From Bog-473 sp963726005 (GTDB lineage Bacteria > Actinomycetota > Acidimicrobiia > Acidimicrobiales > RAAP-2), in the NCBI GenBank assembly GCA_963726005.1, contig CAVSAT010000023.1:16346-80345 (forward strand): DNA of 64,000 bases. The letters run 5' to 3'. A model generated the notes under the pieces. It did not search any database, had not been told where the DNA came from, and saw nothing but the letters and a program-made list of their open reading frames with translations. The position numbers were made by a program, and so were the translations under genes. Positions 50,075-59,520 of the stretch are shown here, in pieces. The stretch's first letter is position 1; every line of letters begins with the position of its first letter.

Positions 50075-52072
50075 TCAGAGGGGCGGCTCGGCGGGGACTT
50101 CGAGAGGGACCCGGCGGACGCTCTCCGCGATGCCGGTGCCGTCGAGGCCGAGGCTGGCCAGGATGTCGTCCGCCCTGCCCTGGGCGAGGAACTGGCGCGG
50201 GACGCCGAGGACGCGCGTCGCGGGGGAGCGAAGGCCGGCCGACTCGACCTGCGCCGCCATCGCATCGAGGAGGAAGGCACCGGCCCCGCCGTGGCGGACG
50301 CCGTCCTCCGCCGTGACCACGAGCCGGTGGCGCGCGGCATCGGCGAGCATGCCCGCGTCAGCGGGCGAGACCACACGCACGTCCCACACCGTGGCGTCGA
50401 TCCCCTCGCCCGCCAGCTCGTCCGCGGCGTGCAGGCAGGCGGCGACCGTCTTGCCCACGCCGAGGAGGCAGACCGACCCGTCGCCGGCGCGGAGCTGGCG
50501 CGCCTGGAGCCCGCAGCCCACCTCGCCGGGGTCGACGTGGCGCGGCGCGCTCTTGGGCACGCGGATGGTGGACGGTCCGGGGAGCTCGATGGCGGTCCGC
50601 AGCATCGGCCCCACCTCTTCCGCCGACGATGGCGCGAAGACCGTCATGCCGGGGATCGACAGCGCCTGGGCCAGGTCGAGGATGCCGTGGTGGCTCGGCC
50701 CGTCGTCACCCGTGATGCCGGCGCGATCGAGTACGAAGACCACGGGGCAGCCGTGGAGTCCCACGTCGAGGTTGGCCTGGTCGAAGGCGCGGGACCAGAA
50801 GGTGGAGTAGACGGCCACGACGGGGCGCAGGCCCGCCATGGCCATTCCGGCCGCCGAGGTGACCGCGTGCTGCTCGGCGATGCCGACGTCGTAGAAGCGG
50901 TCCGGGAAACGGGCCTGGAAGGCCAGGAGCCCCGTCGGCCCCGGCATGGCCGCGGTGAGCGCCACGACGCGAGGATCCTCCTCGGCCGCCGCCTGCAGCG
51001 CCCGGGAGAAGGCGTCGGTGTAGGTCGCGGCGCGCGGGGGCAGCTGGTCGATCGCCGCGGGCAACGATCCAGGCGGATCGATGCCACCGCTGTCGGATCC
51101 GGCGGAGCCCCCGACGGCCAGGCCGGCCGAGCTGCCGACGGCGTTCTCGAGCGTGATCGGCGTGGTCGCCTTGACGTCGTGCAGGCGCTGGATCTCGTCC
51201 TCTTCCGCCGGTGCGTAGCCACGGCCCTTCTGGGTCAGCACGTGGACGACGATGGGGCCGTCCCACTCGGCGGCGTGGGTGAACGCCTGCTCCATGTGCT
51301 CGATGTCGTGGCCGTCGATCGGGCCGGCGTAGCGCACGCCCAGCGCCTCGAAGAACGTGTGCGGCGCCACCATCTCGCGCAGCGCGCTCGTCAGCGAATG
51401 GACGCTCGAGTAGGCCAGCTCGCCGAACGCCGGCAACTCGCGGAGGCGCAGGCGGAGGCGTTCCCGTGCCGCGGTGTAGGTGGGATTGAGCCGCAGCGTG
51501 GTGAGGCTCTGCGAGAGCTGCGACACCGTGGGGGCGTACGAGCGGCCGTTGTCGTTCAGCACGATCACCACCGGGCGGTGCGAGTGGCCGAGGTTGTTGA
51601 GCGCCTCGTAGGCCATGCCACCAGTGAGCGCGCCGTCGCCGACGACCGCGACCACCTTGCGCTCGCCTTCGATGCCCCGCACGGAGAACCCGCTGGCGAT
51701 CCCGTGGGCGTAGGAGAGGGCCGTCGACGCGTGGCTGTTCTCGATCCAGTCGTGTTCGGACTCGGCCCGGTTCGGATAGCCCGACATACCGCCGGCCTGC
51801 TTGAGGTTCTTGAAGCCGTAGCGCCGACCTGTGAGGAGCTTGTGCACATAGGCCTGGTGACCGGTGTCCCACAAGATGACGTCGCGGGGCGAGTCGAAGA
51901 CGCGGTGCAGGGCGAGGGTGAGCTCCACCGCGCCGAGGTTCGAGCCGAGATGGCCGCCGGTCGTCGTCACCGTGTCGACGATGAAGGCCCTGATCTCCTC
52001 GCACAATGTGGCGAGCTCTTCCGGGTTCAGGCTCTTGACATCGGCGGGCGTCTCGATGCTTTGCAGGATCAT
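50075..52072 (-). CDS. dxs: 1-deoxy-D-xylulose-5-phosphate synthase
   Basis: First enzyme of the MEP isoprenoid pathway: pyruvate plus glyceraldehyde 3-phosphate to DXP, thiamine-dependent. 665 residues. TTTGGHLGSNLGAVELTLAL and VILWDTGHQAYVHKLLTGR at the N-terminus, the thiamine motif GDGALTGGMAYEALNNLGH, then RFPDRFYDVGIAEQHAVTSA and DRAGITGDDGPSHHGILDLA are all family marks. ATG 52072 follows a TAGCCT hexamer by 12 nt. Confidence 0.95.
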   Translation of the reverse strand: MILQSIETPADVKSLNPEELATLCEEIRAFIVDTVTTTGGHLGSNLGAVELTLALHRVFDSPRDVILWDTGHQAYVHKLLTGRRYGFKNLKQAGGMSGYPNRAESEHDWIENSHASTALSYAHGIASGFSVRGIEGERKVVAVVGDGALTGGMAYEALNNLGHSHRPVVIVLNDNGRSYAPTVSQLSQSLTTLRLNPTYTAARERLRLRLRELPAFGELAYSSVHSLTSALREMVAPHTFFEALGVRYAGPIDGHDIEHMEQAFTHAAEWDGPIVVHVLTQKGRGYAPAEEDEIQRLHDVKATTPITLENAVGSSAGLAVGGSAGSDSGGIDPPGSLPAAIDQLPPRAATYTDAFSRALQAAAEEDPRVVALTAAMPGPTGLLAFQARFPDRFYDVGIAEQHAVTSAAGMAMAGLRPVVAVYSTFWSRAFDQANLDVGLHGCPVVFVLDRAGITGDDGPSHHGILDLAQALSIPGMTVFAPSSAEEVGPMLRTAIELPGPSTIRVPKSAPRHVDPGEVGCGLQARQLRAGDGSVCLLGVGKTVAACLHAADELAGEGIDATVWDVRVVSPADAGMLADAARHRLVVTAEDGVRHGGAGAFLLDAMAAQVESAGLRSPATRVLGVPRQFLAQGRADDILASLGLDGTGIAESVRRVPLEVPAEPPL

Positions 52073-52084
52073 GGCGGTCGCCCA

Positions 52085-52090
52085 AGGCTA
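52085..52090 (-). promoter_or_regulatory. -10 element of dxs
   Basis: TAGCCT on the minus strand, 12 nt before ATG 52072: a slightly longer leader than at the other genes, still without a clear ribosome site. It overlaps the 3' end of the MFS gene. Confidence 0.35.
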
Positions 52091-53245
52091 CCCGTTGGCA
52101 TCTTCTCGGACCGTGCGCTCCTTCATCAACACGGTGCACCCGGCAACCCCGAACGAGGCCAGGGCCAGGACCTGGAGCCCGCGGGCCGGGCCGAGGGACT
52201 GCGAGACCCAGCCGACGATCGGCGCCCCGGCCACCCAGCCCACGTAGCCGGCGGCGGTGAAGGCTCCGACGGCGCTGACCAGCTGGCTCGCCATCCGGCT
52301 GACCGTGCTCATGACGAGCGGCCAGAACAGTGAGGCGCCGCCCGCGCCGAGGGCGAGGCCGAGCGCCGCCAGGCCGGAGAGCGGCGAGAGTGATTCGAGC
52401 AGGATGCCGGCGCCCGCGACGCAACCGCCGGTGATCAGCGCGTGCCGGGTGGACATGCGGCCGACCAGGGACCCGCCGGCGCCCCGGGTGGTGACGGCCA
52501 CCAATTGCCCGACGACGTAGGCCCCGGCCCCGAGCAGGACGCCGGTGGCCAGGTGGTTGCGCAGATAGAGCACCCCCCAGGTGTCCACGCCCCCCTCGGT
52601 CACCTCGGCCAGGGCGAACACGACCAGGAGGAGCAGCAGCCCGTCCCGGCGCAGGCGCCGGATCGGGTGGGCCCTCGTCGGGGGCGCCGGCCCGCCGGTG
52701 GCGGAGTCGGCGAGGGCGGTGCCCTGGTCGGTGACGAGGGTCCACACGCCAACCGCAAGGGCCACCAGCGCGATGGCGGGCCAGATCCAGCGCCAGGACA
52801 CGCCGGCGTGGATGACGAGCGCGGCGACGGCCGCGCCGGTGAGCGCGCCCATATTGAAGAGCGCGTGGAGGCGCACCAACGCCGAGGGGTTGCCGACGAG
52901 CCGGTGGGACGCCTCGGCGTTCATGGCGGTGTCGATGGAGCCCCCGGCGATCTCCACCAGGACCAGCACGGCTGCGAACGACCACCGGTCCTGGGTGAGC
53001 GCGAGGACACACAGGAGGGCCGACCAGGCGAATAGCGCGATCCACAGGAGCCGGCGGGCTCCGACCCGGTCGGCCAGGTGCGCCATGACCGCGCTCGACG
53101 CGCCGGCCACCGCGATCGCGACCGCGAGGAGCACGCCCAGCTGGGCGTCGTTGAGCGAGAAGGCGCGCTGGATGTTGAACAGCATCACGGCCCAGCTGCC
53201 CCAGAAGAGGCCGAACGTGGCGAACGATGCCACGACCGGTCCCAT
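52088..53245 (-). CDS. MFS transporter, sugar/unknown type
   Basis: About 385 residues with roughly twelve membrane segments, starting FATFGLFWGSWAVMLFNIQR and having the loop MAHLADRVGARRLLWIALFA. It resembles the fucose/FucP-like or YbjJ branch; no substrate is evident. The frame is open well upstream of ATG 53245, without a better start, so the N-terminus may be longer. The thioesterase gene ends 42 nt upstream. Confidence 0.75.
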   Translation of the reverse strand: MGPVVASFATFGLFWGSWAVMLFNIQRAFSLNDAQLGVLLAVAIAVAGASSAVMAHLADRVGARRLLWIALFAWSALLCVLALTQDRWSFAAVLVLVEIAGGSIDTAMNAEASHRLVGNPSALVRLHALFNMGALTGAAVAALVIHAGVSWRWIWPAIALVALAVGVWTLVTDQGTALADSATGGPAPPTRAHPIRRLRRDGLLLLLVVFALAEVTEGGVDTWGVLYLRNHLATGVLLGAGAYVVGQLVAVTTRGAGGSLVGRMSTRHALITGGCVAGAGILLESLSPLSGLAALGLALGAGGASLFWPLVMSTVSRMASQLVSAVGAFTAAGYVGWVAGAPIVGWVSQSLGPARGLQVLALASFGVAGCTVLMKERTVREDANG

Positions 53246-53286
53246 CCCGGCGAGGAGCCGCTCGCCTACGACGCGCGGGGTCGCGT

Positions 53287-53730
53287 TCAGCGTTTCTCGG
53301 CGGCGCCCGCCTTGGCCAGGAACGCGGCTCGCTCGACCACGACCCGCGTGACGCGGCCCGCACCCACCAGTCCGCCGCCGTCGCCCTCGAGCCGGGCGGC
53401 GGACACGGTGAAGATCAGGCGGCGGCCTTCGACCTTGACGAGGGTCGCCTCGGCCAGCACGACGGACCCCACCGCGACCGGTGCCAGGTGGTCGAACTGC
53501 ACCCGGGTGGCCACACTGGCCTGCGACCCGGCCAGATGCCCGTCGGTGGCGCGGCAGGTGGCCTCCTCGCACAGCGCGATCAGGCGGGGCGTCGCGAGCA
53601 CCGGGACGTCGCCGGACCGGAATTGCTCCGCCGTGTCCTCCTCGCCCACCGTCAACTCCAGCTGGGCGCTCAAGCCGGTGTGCGGCCCGTGCCCGGCCGC
53701 GGTGGCGGTGGGGGATGGGTCGGCGGGCAC
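53287..53730 (-). CDS. hotdog-fold thioesterase, FlK-like
   Basis: 147 residues from GTG 53730. TAEQFRSGDVPVLATPRLIA, then LCEEATCRATDGHLAGSQAS and SVATRVQFDHLAPVAVGSVV match the fluoroacetyl-CoA thioesterase-like hotdog family, with the conserved Glu in CEEAT and the His in FDHLAPV. It probably hydrolyses a small acyl-CoA. The longer minus frame to 54531 is ignored, since it is antisense to tldD. The start sits 18 nt from the divergent tldD start with overlapping -10 elements. Confidence 0.8.
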   Translation of the reverse strand: MPADPSPTATAAGHGPHTGLSAQLELTVGEEDTAEQFRSGDVPVLATPRLIALCEEATCRATDGHLAGSQASVATRVQFDHLAPVAVGSVVLAEATLVKVEGRRLIFTVSAARLEGDGGGLVGAGRVTRVVVERAAFLAKAGAAEKR

Positions 53731-53736
53731 GACGAT

Positions 53737-53743
53737 TACGATA
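53737..53743. promoter_or_regulatory. overlapping divergent -10 elements of tldD and the thioesterase
   Basis: TACGAT (plus, 53737-53742) ends 6 nt before the tldD GTG at 53749. TATCGT (minus, 53743-53738) ends 7 nt before the thioesterase GTG at 53730. They share five base pairs, so the two promoters could not be open together. Confidence 0.5.
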
Positions 53744-53748
53744 CCGCC

Positions 53749-55144
53749 GTGACTGACACCGCCATCATCGACCCTGACGTGCTCGAACGTGTGCTGTCCA
53801 CCGCGTTGGAGGGGGGCGGGGACATGGCAGAGGTGTTCGCGGAGGACGCCATGTCGGCCAGCGCGATGCTGGACGACCGCCGGGTGGAGGAGCTCTCGTC
53901 CGGGCGGTCGCGTGGCGCGGGGATCCGCGTCGTCATCGGCGAGACCACGGGCTTCGCCCACACCGCCGACCTGAGCGAGCCGGGATTGGCGGCCGCCGCC
54001 CGGGCCGCGGCGGCCGTGGCCCGCGAGGGCGGCACCGGGGTGCGCACCGTTGCGCTCGGTCCGCTGTCGGGGCACGGACGGGGGGAGCGCACGCCGCCCG
54101 AATCGGTGGACAAGGCGCGCAAGCTCGAGTTGCTGACCCGGGCGGACGAGGCGGCGCGCGCCGCCGGCGGCGCCATCACCCAGGTCCAGGTGGGCTGTGG
54201 GGACAGCCGGCGCCGCGTCCTGATCGCCAACTCCGAGGGCCTGTTGGCCCAGGACGACCAGATCCGCACCCGCTTCAGCGTGTCCTGTGTCGCCAACGGC
54301 GACACCGGCATGCAGACGGGCTACGAGTCGCTGGCGCGCACGGAAGGCTACGAGATCTTCGAGCGCAACCGCGTCGAGGACCTCGCGCAGCGGGCCGCCG
54401 CCCGCGCTCGTGAAGTTGTCGGCCCGCCCGGCGCCGTCGGGCGAGGTGCCCGTCGTGCTGGCCGGTGGCAGCGGCGGCATCCTGTTCCACGAGGCCTGTG
54501 GGCACGGGCTCGAGGCCGACCACATCATCAAGGACGCGTCCGTCTACACGGGCCGGGTGGGTGAGCTCGTTGCCAGCCCTCTGGTCACGCTCGTCGACGA
54601 CGGGACCGTCCTGGGGGAGTGGGGCAACTTCGCGGTGGACGACGAAGGGAACCCTCCCGGCCGCAACGTGCTGATCGAGAACGGGATCCTGACCGACTAC
54701 ATGTGGGACTGGTTGCGGGCGCGCAAGGAGGGGCGGAAGTCGTCTGGTAACGGGCGCCGGCAGAGCTACCAGCACCTCCCCATGGTGCGTATGACGAACA
54801 CCTACCTGCTCGCCGGCACCGAGGACCCTGGCGAGATCATCGCCCAGACGCCCACGGGCATCTACGTCAAGAAGCTTGGCGGCGGCCAGGTCAACACCGC
54901 CTCGGGCGACTTCGTCTTCGGCACCACCGAGGCCTATCTGATTGAGGGCGGGCGCATTACCGAGCCCCTCCGCGACGCCAACCTCATCGGGAACGGCCCC
55001 GAGGTGTTGCGGCGGATCGACGCGGTGGCCACGGACTTCGACATGACGCCGGGCACCTGCGGCAAGGACGGGCAAAGCGTCCCGGTCGGCTGCGGGCAGG
55101 CCACCCTGCGCATCACCGGCGTGACACTCGGAGGGACGGCGTGA
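53749..55144 (+). CDS. tldD: TldD family metalloprotease (frameshifted)
   Basis: The TldD/TldE pair cleaves modified peptides in enteric bacteria. The first frame from GTG 53749 runs through the N-terminal domain (GAGIRVVIGETTGFAHTADL and RVLIANSEGLL) to about 54405; the second frame continues LVKLSARPAPSGEVPVVLAG and GGILFHEACGHGLEADHII with the HExxxH zinc motif, to 55144. The junction lies in a CGCCCGCGCTCG stretch. About 465 residues, near the family's usual length. It overlaps tldE (GTGA). Confidence 0.85.
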
Positions 55145-56503
55145 GCGATCTGCACGACCTCGCGCTCGGGGTCGTCGGGCGGGCGCGTGCCGGCGAGGGC
55201 ATGGAGGTCTACGTGACGCGCGGGACCGACACCGAGGTGCGGGCCTACGACGGCGAGGTCGAGTCGCTCACTTCGGCGGATTCCTCCGGCGTCGGGATTC
55301 GGGTCCTCGTCGACGGGCCCGGCGGCGCGGGCTCCCAGGTCGGCTTCGCGTGGGCCGGGTCGCTCGACCCGGACGTCATCGCCGCCACGCTGGCCGACGC
55401 CCGCGACAACGCCCGATTCGCCACACCCGACCCCGACGTCGTCCTGGCCGAACCGGACGGCGTGCCCGCCGCGGAGCTCGACCTGTGGGACGACGGCGTC
55501 GCGTCGACGCCCATCGAGAAGAAGGTCGCGCTGGCGCTCGATCTGGAGCGGGCGACACGGGCCGCCGACCCCCGGGTACGGCAGGTCTCGTCGGCCGACT
55601 ACTCGGACAGCCGGGTGGAGGTGGCACTCGTCTCGACGACGGGCATCTCGTCGTTCCGGCGCCGCACCAACGCCTATCTGTCCGTGGACGCGATGGCGGG
55701 GGTGGGTGCCGACACCCAGACGGGCACCGGGTTCAGCATCGGCCGGGCTCCCGGTGACCTCGTGCCCGACGAGGCGATGGACGAAGCCGTCGCACGGGCG
55801 ACCCGGATGCTCGGCGCCCAGAAGGCGCAGTCCGCGCACTGCACCGTGGTGTTCGACCCGCGGGTGGTCTCCACCCTGCTCTCGGTGGTGGCCGAGCGCG
55901 CTGTCGGGGGAGGCGGTGGTGAAGGGCCGCTCCCTCTTCGCCGGGCGTATCGGCGAGTCCGTCGCCGTCGGCGGGGTGACGCTGGTCGACGACCCGACCG
56001 ACCCCCGCGCCTTCGGGGCGACCTCACACGACGGCGAGGGGCTGGCCTGCCGGCGCAACGTCCTCATCTCCGAGGGCGTGCTGCGGATGTTCGTGTTCGA
56101 CACGGTGTCGGCCCGCCGCGCCGGTACGGCCTCCACCGGGTCGGCGGTGCGGGGCGGATTCGCCGGGACACCTTCGGCCGGATGCCGCGCCCTGGTCCTC
56201 GCCCCCGGCACGAAGGGGCACGACGGCATTCTGGGCGCCGTCGGAGACGGGCTCTACGTGCAGTCGATCACGGGCGTCCATTCGGGCGTCAACCCCGTGA
56301 GCGGCGATTTCTCCGTGGGGGCCGAGGGTTTGAAGATCGAGGGAGGGATGCTCGCACAGCCGGTGCGGGAGGTGACGGTCGCCTCGACGCTGCAGCGCAT
56401 GCTGCAGTCGGTCGTCGAGATCGGTGACGACCTGCGCTGGCTCCCGGGCGTGGCCGCCGGCCAGACCCTGGCCATTGCCGACATGGCGCTGAGCGGCGAC
56501 TGA
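55141..56503 (+). CDS. tldE: TldE/PmbA family protein (frameshifted)
   Basis: The partner of TldD lacking its own zinc motif. The first frame runs from GTG 55141 to about 55900 (VEVYVTR-like start, SVDAMAGVGADTQTG in the middle, then VVSTLLSVVAERA). The second frame continues SGEAVVKGRSLFAGRIGESV and the C-terminal YVQSITGVHSGVNPVSGDFS to 56503. Two bases missing from a CGCG stretch would restore ERALSGEAVV. About 454 residues. Confidence 0.85.
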
Positions 56504-56506
56504 CCC

Positions 56507-56836
56507 TCAGCTGGCGGTGGTGGCGGCTGGCTTGGAGTCGGCGCCCGAGCCGTTGCTGGCGGCTGCCGGGCTCTCCTTCGAGGGTGTCGAGTCCCCGCCG
56601 GCGGTGTCGCCGGTGGACTTCTCCGGGCTCTTGTTCCCCGCGCCGTTGCCACCCGAGGCAGCCCGCGAGTCGGTCTTGTAGAACCCGCTGCCCTTCAAGA
56701 CGATGCCCACGTTGCCGTAGACCTTGCGCAGGGGAGAGCCGCATTCCGGGCATTCGGCCAGCGGGTCGTCCGTGAAGCTCTGGACGGCCTCGAGCCGGTG
56801 CCCACACGCCGTGCATGCGTATTCGTATGTCGGCAT
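56507..56836 (-). CDS. FmdB-like zinc-ribbon protein
   Basis: 109 residues starting MPTYEYACTACGHRLEAVQS, then CPECGSPLRKVYGNVGIVLK. The two CxxC pairs form a zinc ribbon as in FmdB/CxxC_CXXC_SSSS proteins. The C-terminal 45 residues are Ser/Ala/Gly/Lys-rich. Its role is unknown; in other bacteria FmdB proteins are thought to regulate or assist amidase-type genes. ATG 56836 has a strong GGAGGAG upstream. Confidence 0.87.
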   Translation of the reverse strand: MPTYEYACTACGHRLEAVQSFTDDPLAECPECGSPLRKVYGNVGIVLKGSGFYKTDSRAASGGNGAGNKSPEKSTGDTAGGDSTPSKESPAAASNGSGADSKPAATTAS

Positions 56837-56937
56837 GGGCTCCTCCGCGGGGCGCTCGTTGGCACTCACTACCTGAGACTGCCAAGTGTATCGGGCGCGC
56901 GGGTCCTTGGGCGTCGGTCGCGAGTCGTGCCAGGTCG

Positions 56938-56943
56938 TAGACT
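56938..56943 (+). promoter_or_regulatory. -10 element of moaC (leaderless type)
   Basis: TAGACT ends 8 nt before GTG 56952, favouring that start over GTG 56946. Confidence 0.4.
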
Positions 56944-56951
56944 CCGTGGCT

Positions 56952-57443
56952 GTGTCCGACCGCATGCTGGCCAATCTCGACCCGCTGGGCGGTGCCCGCA
57001 TGGTCGACGTCACACCCCGCGAACCCACGCACCGCCGGGCCCTGGCTCGCTGCCGGGTCTCGATGCTGCCCGAGACGACCACCAAGGTGGCCAACAACGC
57101 CATCACCAAGGGCGATGTGCTGGCGGCCGCCCGGATCGCCGGCATTCAGGCGGCGAAACGCACGGCCGAGCTGATCCCGATGTGCCACCCCGTCCTGGTG
57201 GGTTCCATCGGGGTGAATTTCTCCATCGGAGACGACTACGTCGAGGTGGAGGCCCAGGTCGAGACGGTCGACCGCACCGGGGTCGAAATGGAGGCCATGA
57301 CCGCGTGCGCCGTCGCCGCGCTCACCATCTACGACATGTGCAAGTCGTCCGACCGCACGATGACCATCGAGCACGTGGCCCTGTGGGAGAAGTTCGGGGG
57401 CCGGTCCGGGCCCTGGCGGCGGGCCGAGGCCAACCACCTCTAA
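56952..57443 (+). CDS. moaC: cyclic pyranopterin monophosphate synthase MoaC
   Basis: Second step of molybdenum cofactor synthesis. About 163 residues. The family marks are MVDVTPREPTHRRALARCRV, KGDVLAAARIAGIQAAKRT, the catalytic-region LIPMCHPVLVGSIGVNF and GVEMEAMTACAVAALTIYDM, followed by the lysine in CKSSDR. No other moa gene is adjacent. Just after the stop a 12-bp tandem duplication occurs. Confidence 0.92.
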   Translation: MSDRMLANLDPLGGARMVDVTPREPTHRRALARCRVSMLPETTTKVANNAITKGDVLAAARIAGIQAAKRTAELIPMCHPVLVGSIGVNFSIGDDYVEVEAQVETVDRTGVEMEAMTACAVAALTIYDMCKSSDRTMTIEHVALWEKFGGRSGPWRRAEANHL

Positions 57444-57462
57444 TTGTTGTTCTAATTGTTGT
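57439..57462 (+). repeat. 12-bp tandem duplication spanning the moaC stop
   Basis: TCTAATTGTTGT occurs twice in direct succession. The first copy contains the moaC stop TAA, so the second adds a spare stop in frame. The tract is strikingly AT-rich for this genome. Confidence 0.7.
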
Positions 57463-57556
57463 TCCCGCCTTCGTTGCCCGCTCCGTCCTGACCGCATCAC
57501 TTCGAGACGAGTCGCCGCTGCGGGCCCGCCCCGGTCTGCCCGGCCCGGAGGTGGTC

Positions 57557-57562
57557 TACATT
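57557..57562 (+). promoter_or_regulatory. -10 element of the carboxyltransferase gene (leaderless type)
   Basis: TACATT ends 8 nt before GTG 57571. No Shine-Dalgarno sequence is present. Confidence 0.45.
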
Positions 57563-57570
57563 CGGCCCCA

Positions 57571-58926
57571 GTGACGACCACGAGCCGCGTGGACGATGCA
57601 CCCGACGTCGGCAAGGGGATCGTCGGCGCCGTCACGTCGGTGGTCGGGCGGATCGGCGGCCACAATGCGGTCATCGCCCGGTCGCTCGGCACGATGCGTC
57701 GGGGCGCCATCACCAATGCCGACGGGGTCAGGCTTGCCCAGGCGGCCGACCAGGCGCGCCACCTCGGGATCCCGTTCGTGTTCTTCGTGGTCTCGAGTGG
57801 TGCCGACGTCCTCGACGGCGTCGCGGCGTTGCACGGCTGGGGCCTGGCGGCGGCCGCGATCTCGCGTTGTAGCGGGCAGGTGCCGGTGATCGCGGTGGCG
57901 ACCGGACCCGTCGTCTCCGGGCCGGCTCTCCTGCTCGGGCTCTCCGACCTCGTCGTCATGAGCTCAGATGCGGTGGCCTTCGTGTCCGGTCCCCAGATGG
58001 TGGCGGAGTTCACCGGGATCGAGATCGGGATCAACGAGCTCGGCGGGCGGGCCGTCCATGCCACGGCGAGCGGGCTGTGCTCGGTGGAGTCCGACGACGT
58101 GGACGGCGCCGTGGCCGAGCTGCTCGAGTACCTGCCGTCGAACACTGACGAGATGCCGCAGCTGGCTCCCGTCAGCGATTCCGTGCTGCGCGCCACGCCG
58201 GAGCTCCGGGCGGCGATGCCCGACCGCAAGGCCGCCTCGTACGACGTGCGCGACGTCGTGCGATCCCTCTCTGACGACGGTGAGTTCCGCGAGCTCTGGC
58301 CCCGGTGGGCCGGGCAGCTCGTCACGGCGTTCGCCCGGTTGGGCGGGACGCCGGTGGGCTTCGTGGCCAACCAGCCCCGCATCCTGGCCGGCACGCTCGA
58401 CATCGCGGCGTCGCAGAAGGGCGCCCGCTTCGTGCGCCTGTGTGACGCATTCAACCTGCCCATCGTGAGCCTGGTCGACACGCCGGGATTCCTCCCCGGC
58501 AAGGACCTCGAGTGGCGCGGCATGATCCGCCACGGGGCGGAACTGGCTTTCGCCTACGCGCAGGCAACCGTGCCACGGCTGTGCCTCATTCTGCGCAAGG
58601 CGTTCGGCGGCGCCTACATCGTCATGGATTCCCGCGGCATCGGCAACGACGTCTGCCTGGCGTGGCCGGGGGCGGAGGTGGCGGTCATGGGAGCGTCGGG
58701 CGCGGTGCAGATCCTGCACCGCGGTCTCGAGCCCGATGCCCGCGCCGATCGCGAGGGTGCCTACGAGGAGGCCTACCTCAATCCGTGGCCGGCCGCGGAG
58801 CGGGGGCTCGTCGACCAGGTCATCGACCCCGCCGACAGCCGTATCGCGCTGTGCGCTGTGCTGCGCCAGCTCGGGACGAAACGGGAATTGGTGGTGGGCC
58901 GGAAGCACGATGCCGGCCCGCAATAG
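57571..58926 (+). CDS. acyl-CoA carboxyltransferase (carboxyl transferase domain) protein
   Basis: 451 residues of the crotonase-like carboxyltransferase family. The N-terminal half has LGLSDLVVMSSDAVAFVSGP and TASGLCSVES; the C-terminal half RLCDAFNLPIVSLVDTPGFL and LRKAFGGAYIVMDSRGIGND, with GASGAVQILHR. Propionyl- or acetyl-CoA carboxylase beta subunits are usually 510-540 residues, so this is a shorter relative, with an N-terminal half less conserved. A biotin-carrier gene is not adjacent, so the substrate is unclear. Confidence 0.85.
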   Translation: MTTTSRVDDAPDVGKGIVGAVTSVVGRIGGHNAVIARSLGTMRRGAITNADGVRLAQAADQARHLGIPFVFFVVSSGADVLDGVAALHGWGLAAAAISRCSGQVPVIAVATGPVVSGPALLLGLSDLVVMSSDAVAFVSGPQMVAEFTGIEIGINELGGRAVHATASGLCSVESDDVDGAVAELLEYLPSNTDEMPQLAPVSDSVLRATPELRAAMPDRKAASYDVRDVVRSLSDDGEFRELWPRWAGQLVTAFARLGGTPVGFVANQPRILAGTLDIAASQKGARFVRLCDAFNLPIVSLVDTPGFLPGKDLEWRGMIRHGAELAFAYAQATVPRLCLILRKAFGGAYIVMDSRGIGNDVCLAWPGAEVAVMGASGAVQILHRGLEPDARADREGAYEEAYLNPWPAAERGLVDQVIDPADSRIALCAVLRQLGTKRELVVGRKHDAGPQ

Positions 58927-59012
58927 GGATTCACCAGGGAAAACACAAATTGTCACTGATTCGTAACGAGCCTGAGGTGGATTCGACGCCGACGGCGGGA
59001 AAGGATTCGGGC

Positions 59013-59339
59013 ATGATCAGCGATGTGGTCCCCCCCACAGGCGACGCTTTATTCGTCCTCGAGTCCTGCCACAGCACCTGGATCTTCGACACCGACCGGA
59101 TGCGCTTCCGCCGCGTGCTCAAGGGCTTGGCGCTCGATGTCCACGCGGCGACCACCGCATGGCGGGCCTACTACGGCCTCGAGGTGGACCCCATCTCCGA
59201 ATCCTTCGTCGTGCTGCTCAACCCGGAGGGCACGCGCCTGCTCCGGTCGTGGCGCCACGTCGAGCACTGCCCCCAATGCGGCGGTAATCAGACCGCTGAG
59301 CTCTCGATTGACGAGCTGAGGGGCGCGTCACTGGCCTAG
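59013..59339 (+). CDS. small protein of unknown function with a CPQCGG motif
   Basis: 108 residues from ATG 59013, or 129 from TTG 58950; a GGAAAGGA lies upstream of the ATG. It reads ESCHSTWIFDTDRMRFRRVL, then an amphipathic middle, and EHCPQCGGNQTAELSIDELR near the end. The single CxxC may bind zinc in a dimer. I do not know the family. It stands alone, convergent with ctaG. Confidence 0.7.
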   Translation: MISDVVPPTGDALFVLESCHSTWIFDTDRMRFRRVLKGLALDVHAATTAWRAYYGLEVDPISESFVVLLNPEGTRLLRSWRHVEHCPQCGGNQTAELSIDELRGASLA

Positions 59340-59520
59340 GACCCGCGTCCTCCAAGTGGATGACGTGCGCGGCGGAGGGCAGCAGGATCGTGACGGTCGC
59401 GGGCAGGACGTCAGGTGCGGACGGCGATCTGCCCGTCCGCACCTCCGTCAAGAGGAAAACGTCGCGCGCCGACCGTGCCTCCTCATATGACTTCGCGACG
59501 CCATCCCAACGTGTCTCGGG

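Noticed and set aside
50291..52333. 680-codon plus-strand frame antisense to dxs
   Set aside because: It is a shadow of the high-GC dxs gene; its product is Arg/His/Asp/Gly-rich without motifs, while dxs has every expected motif.
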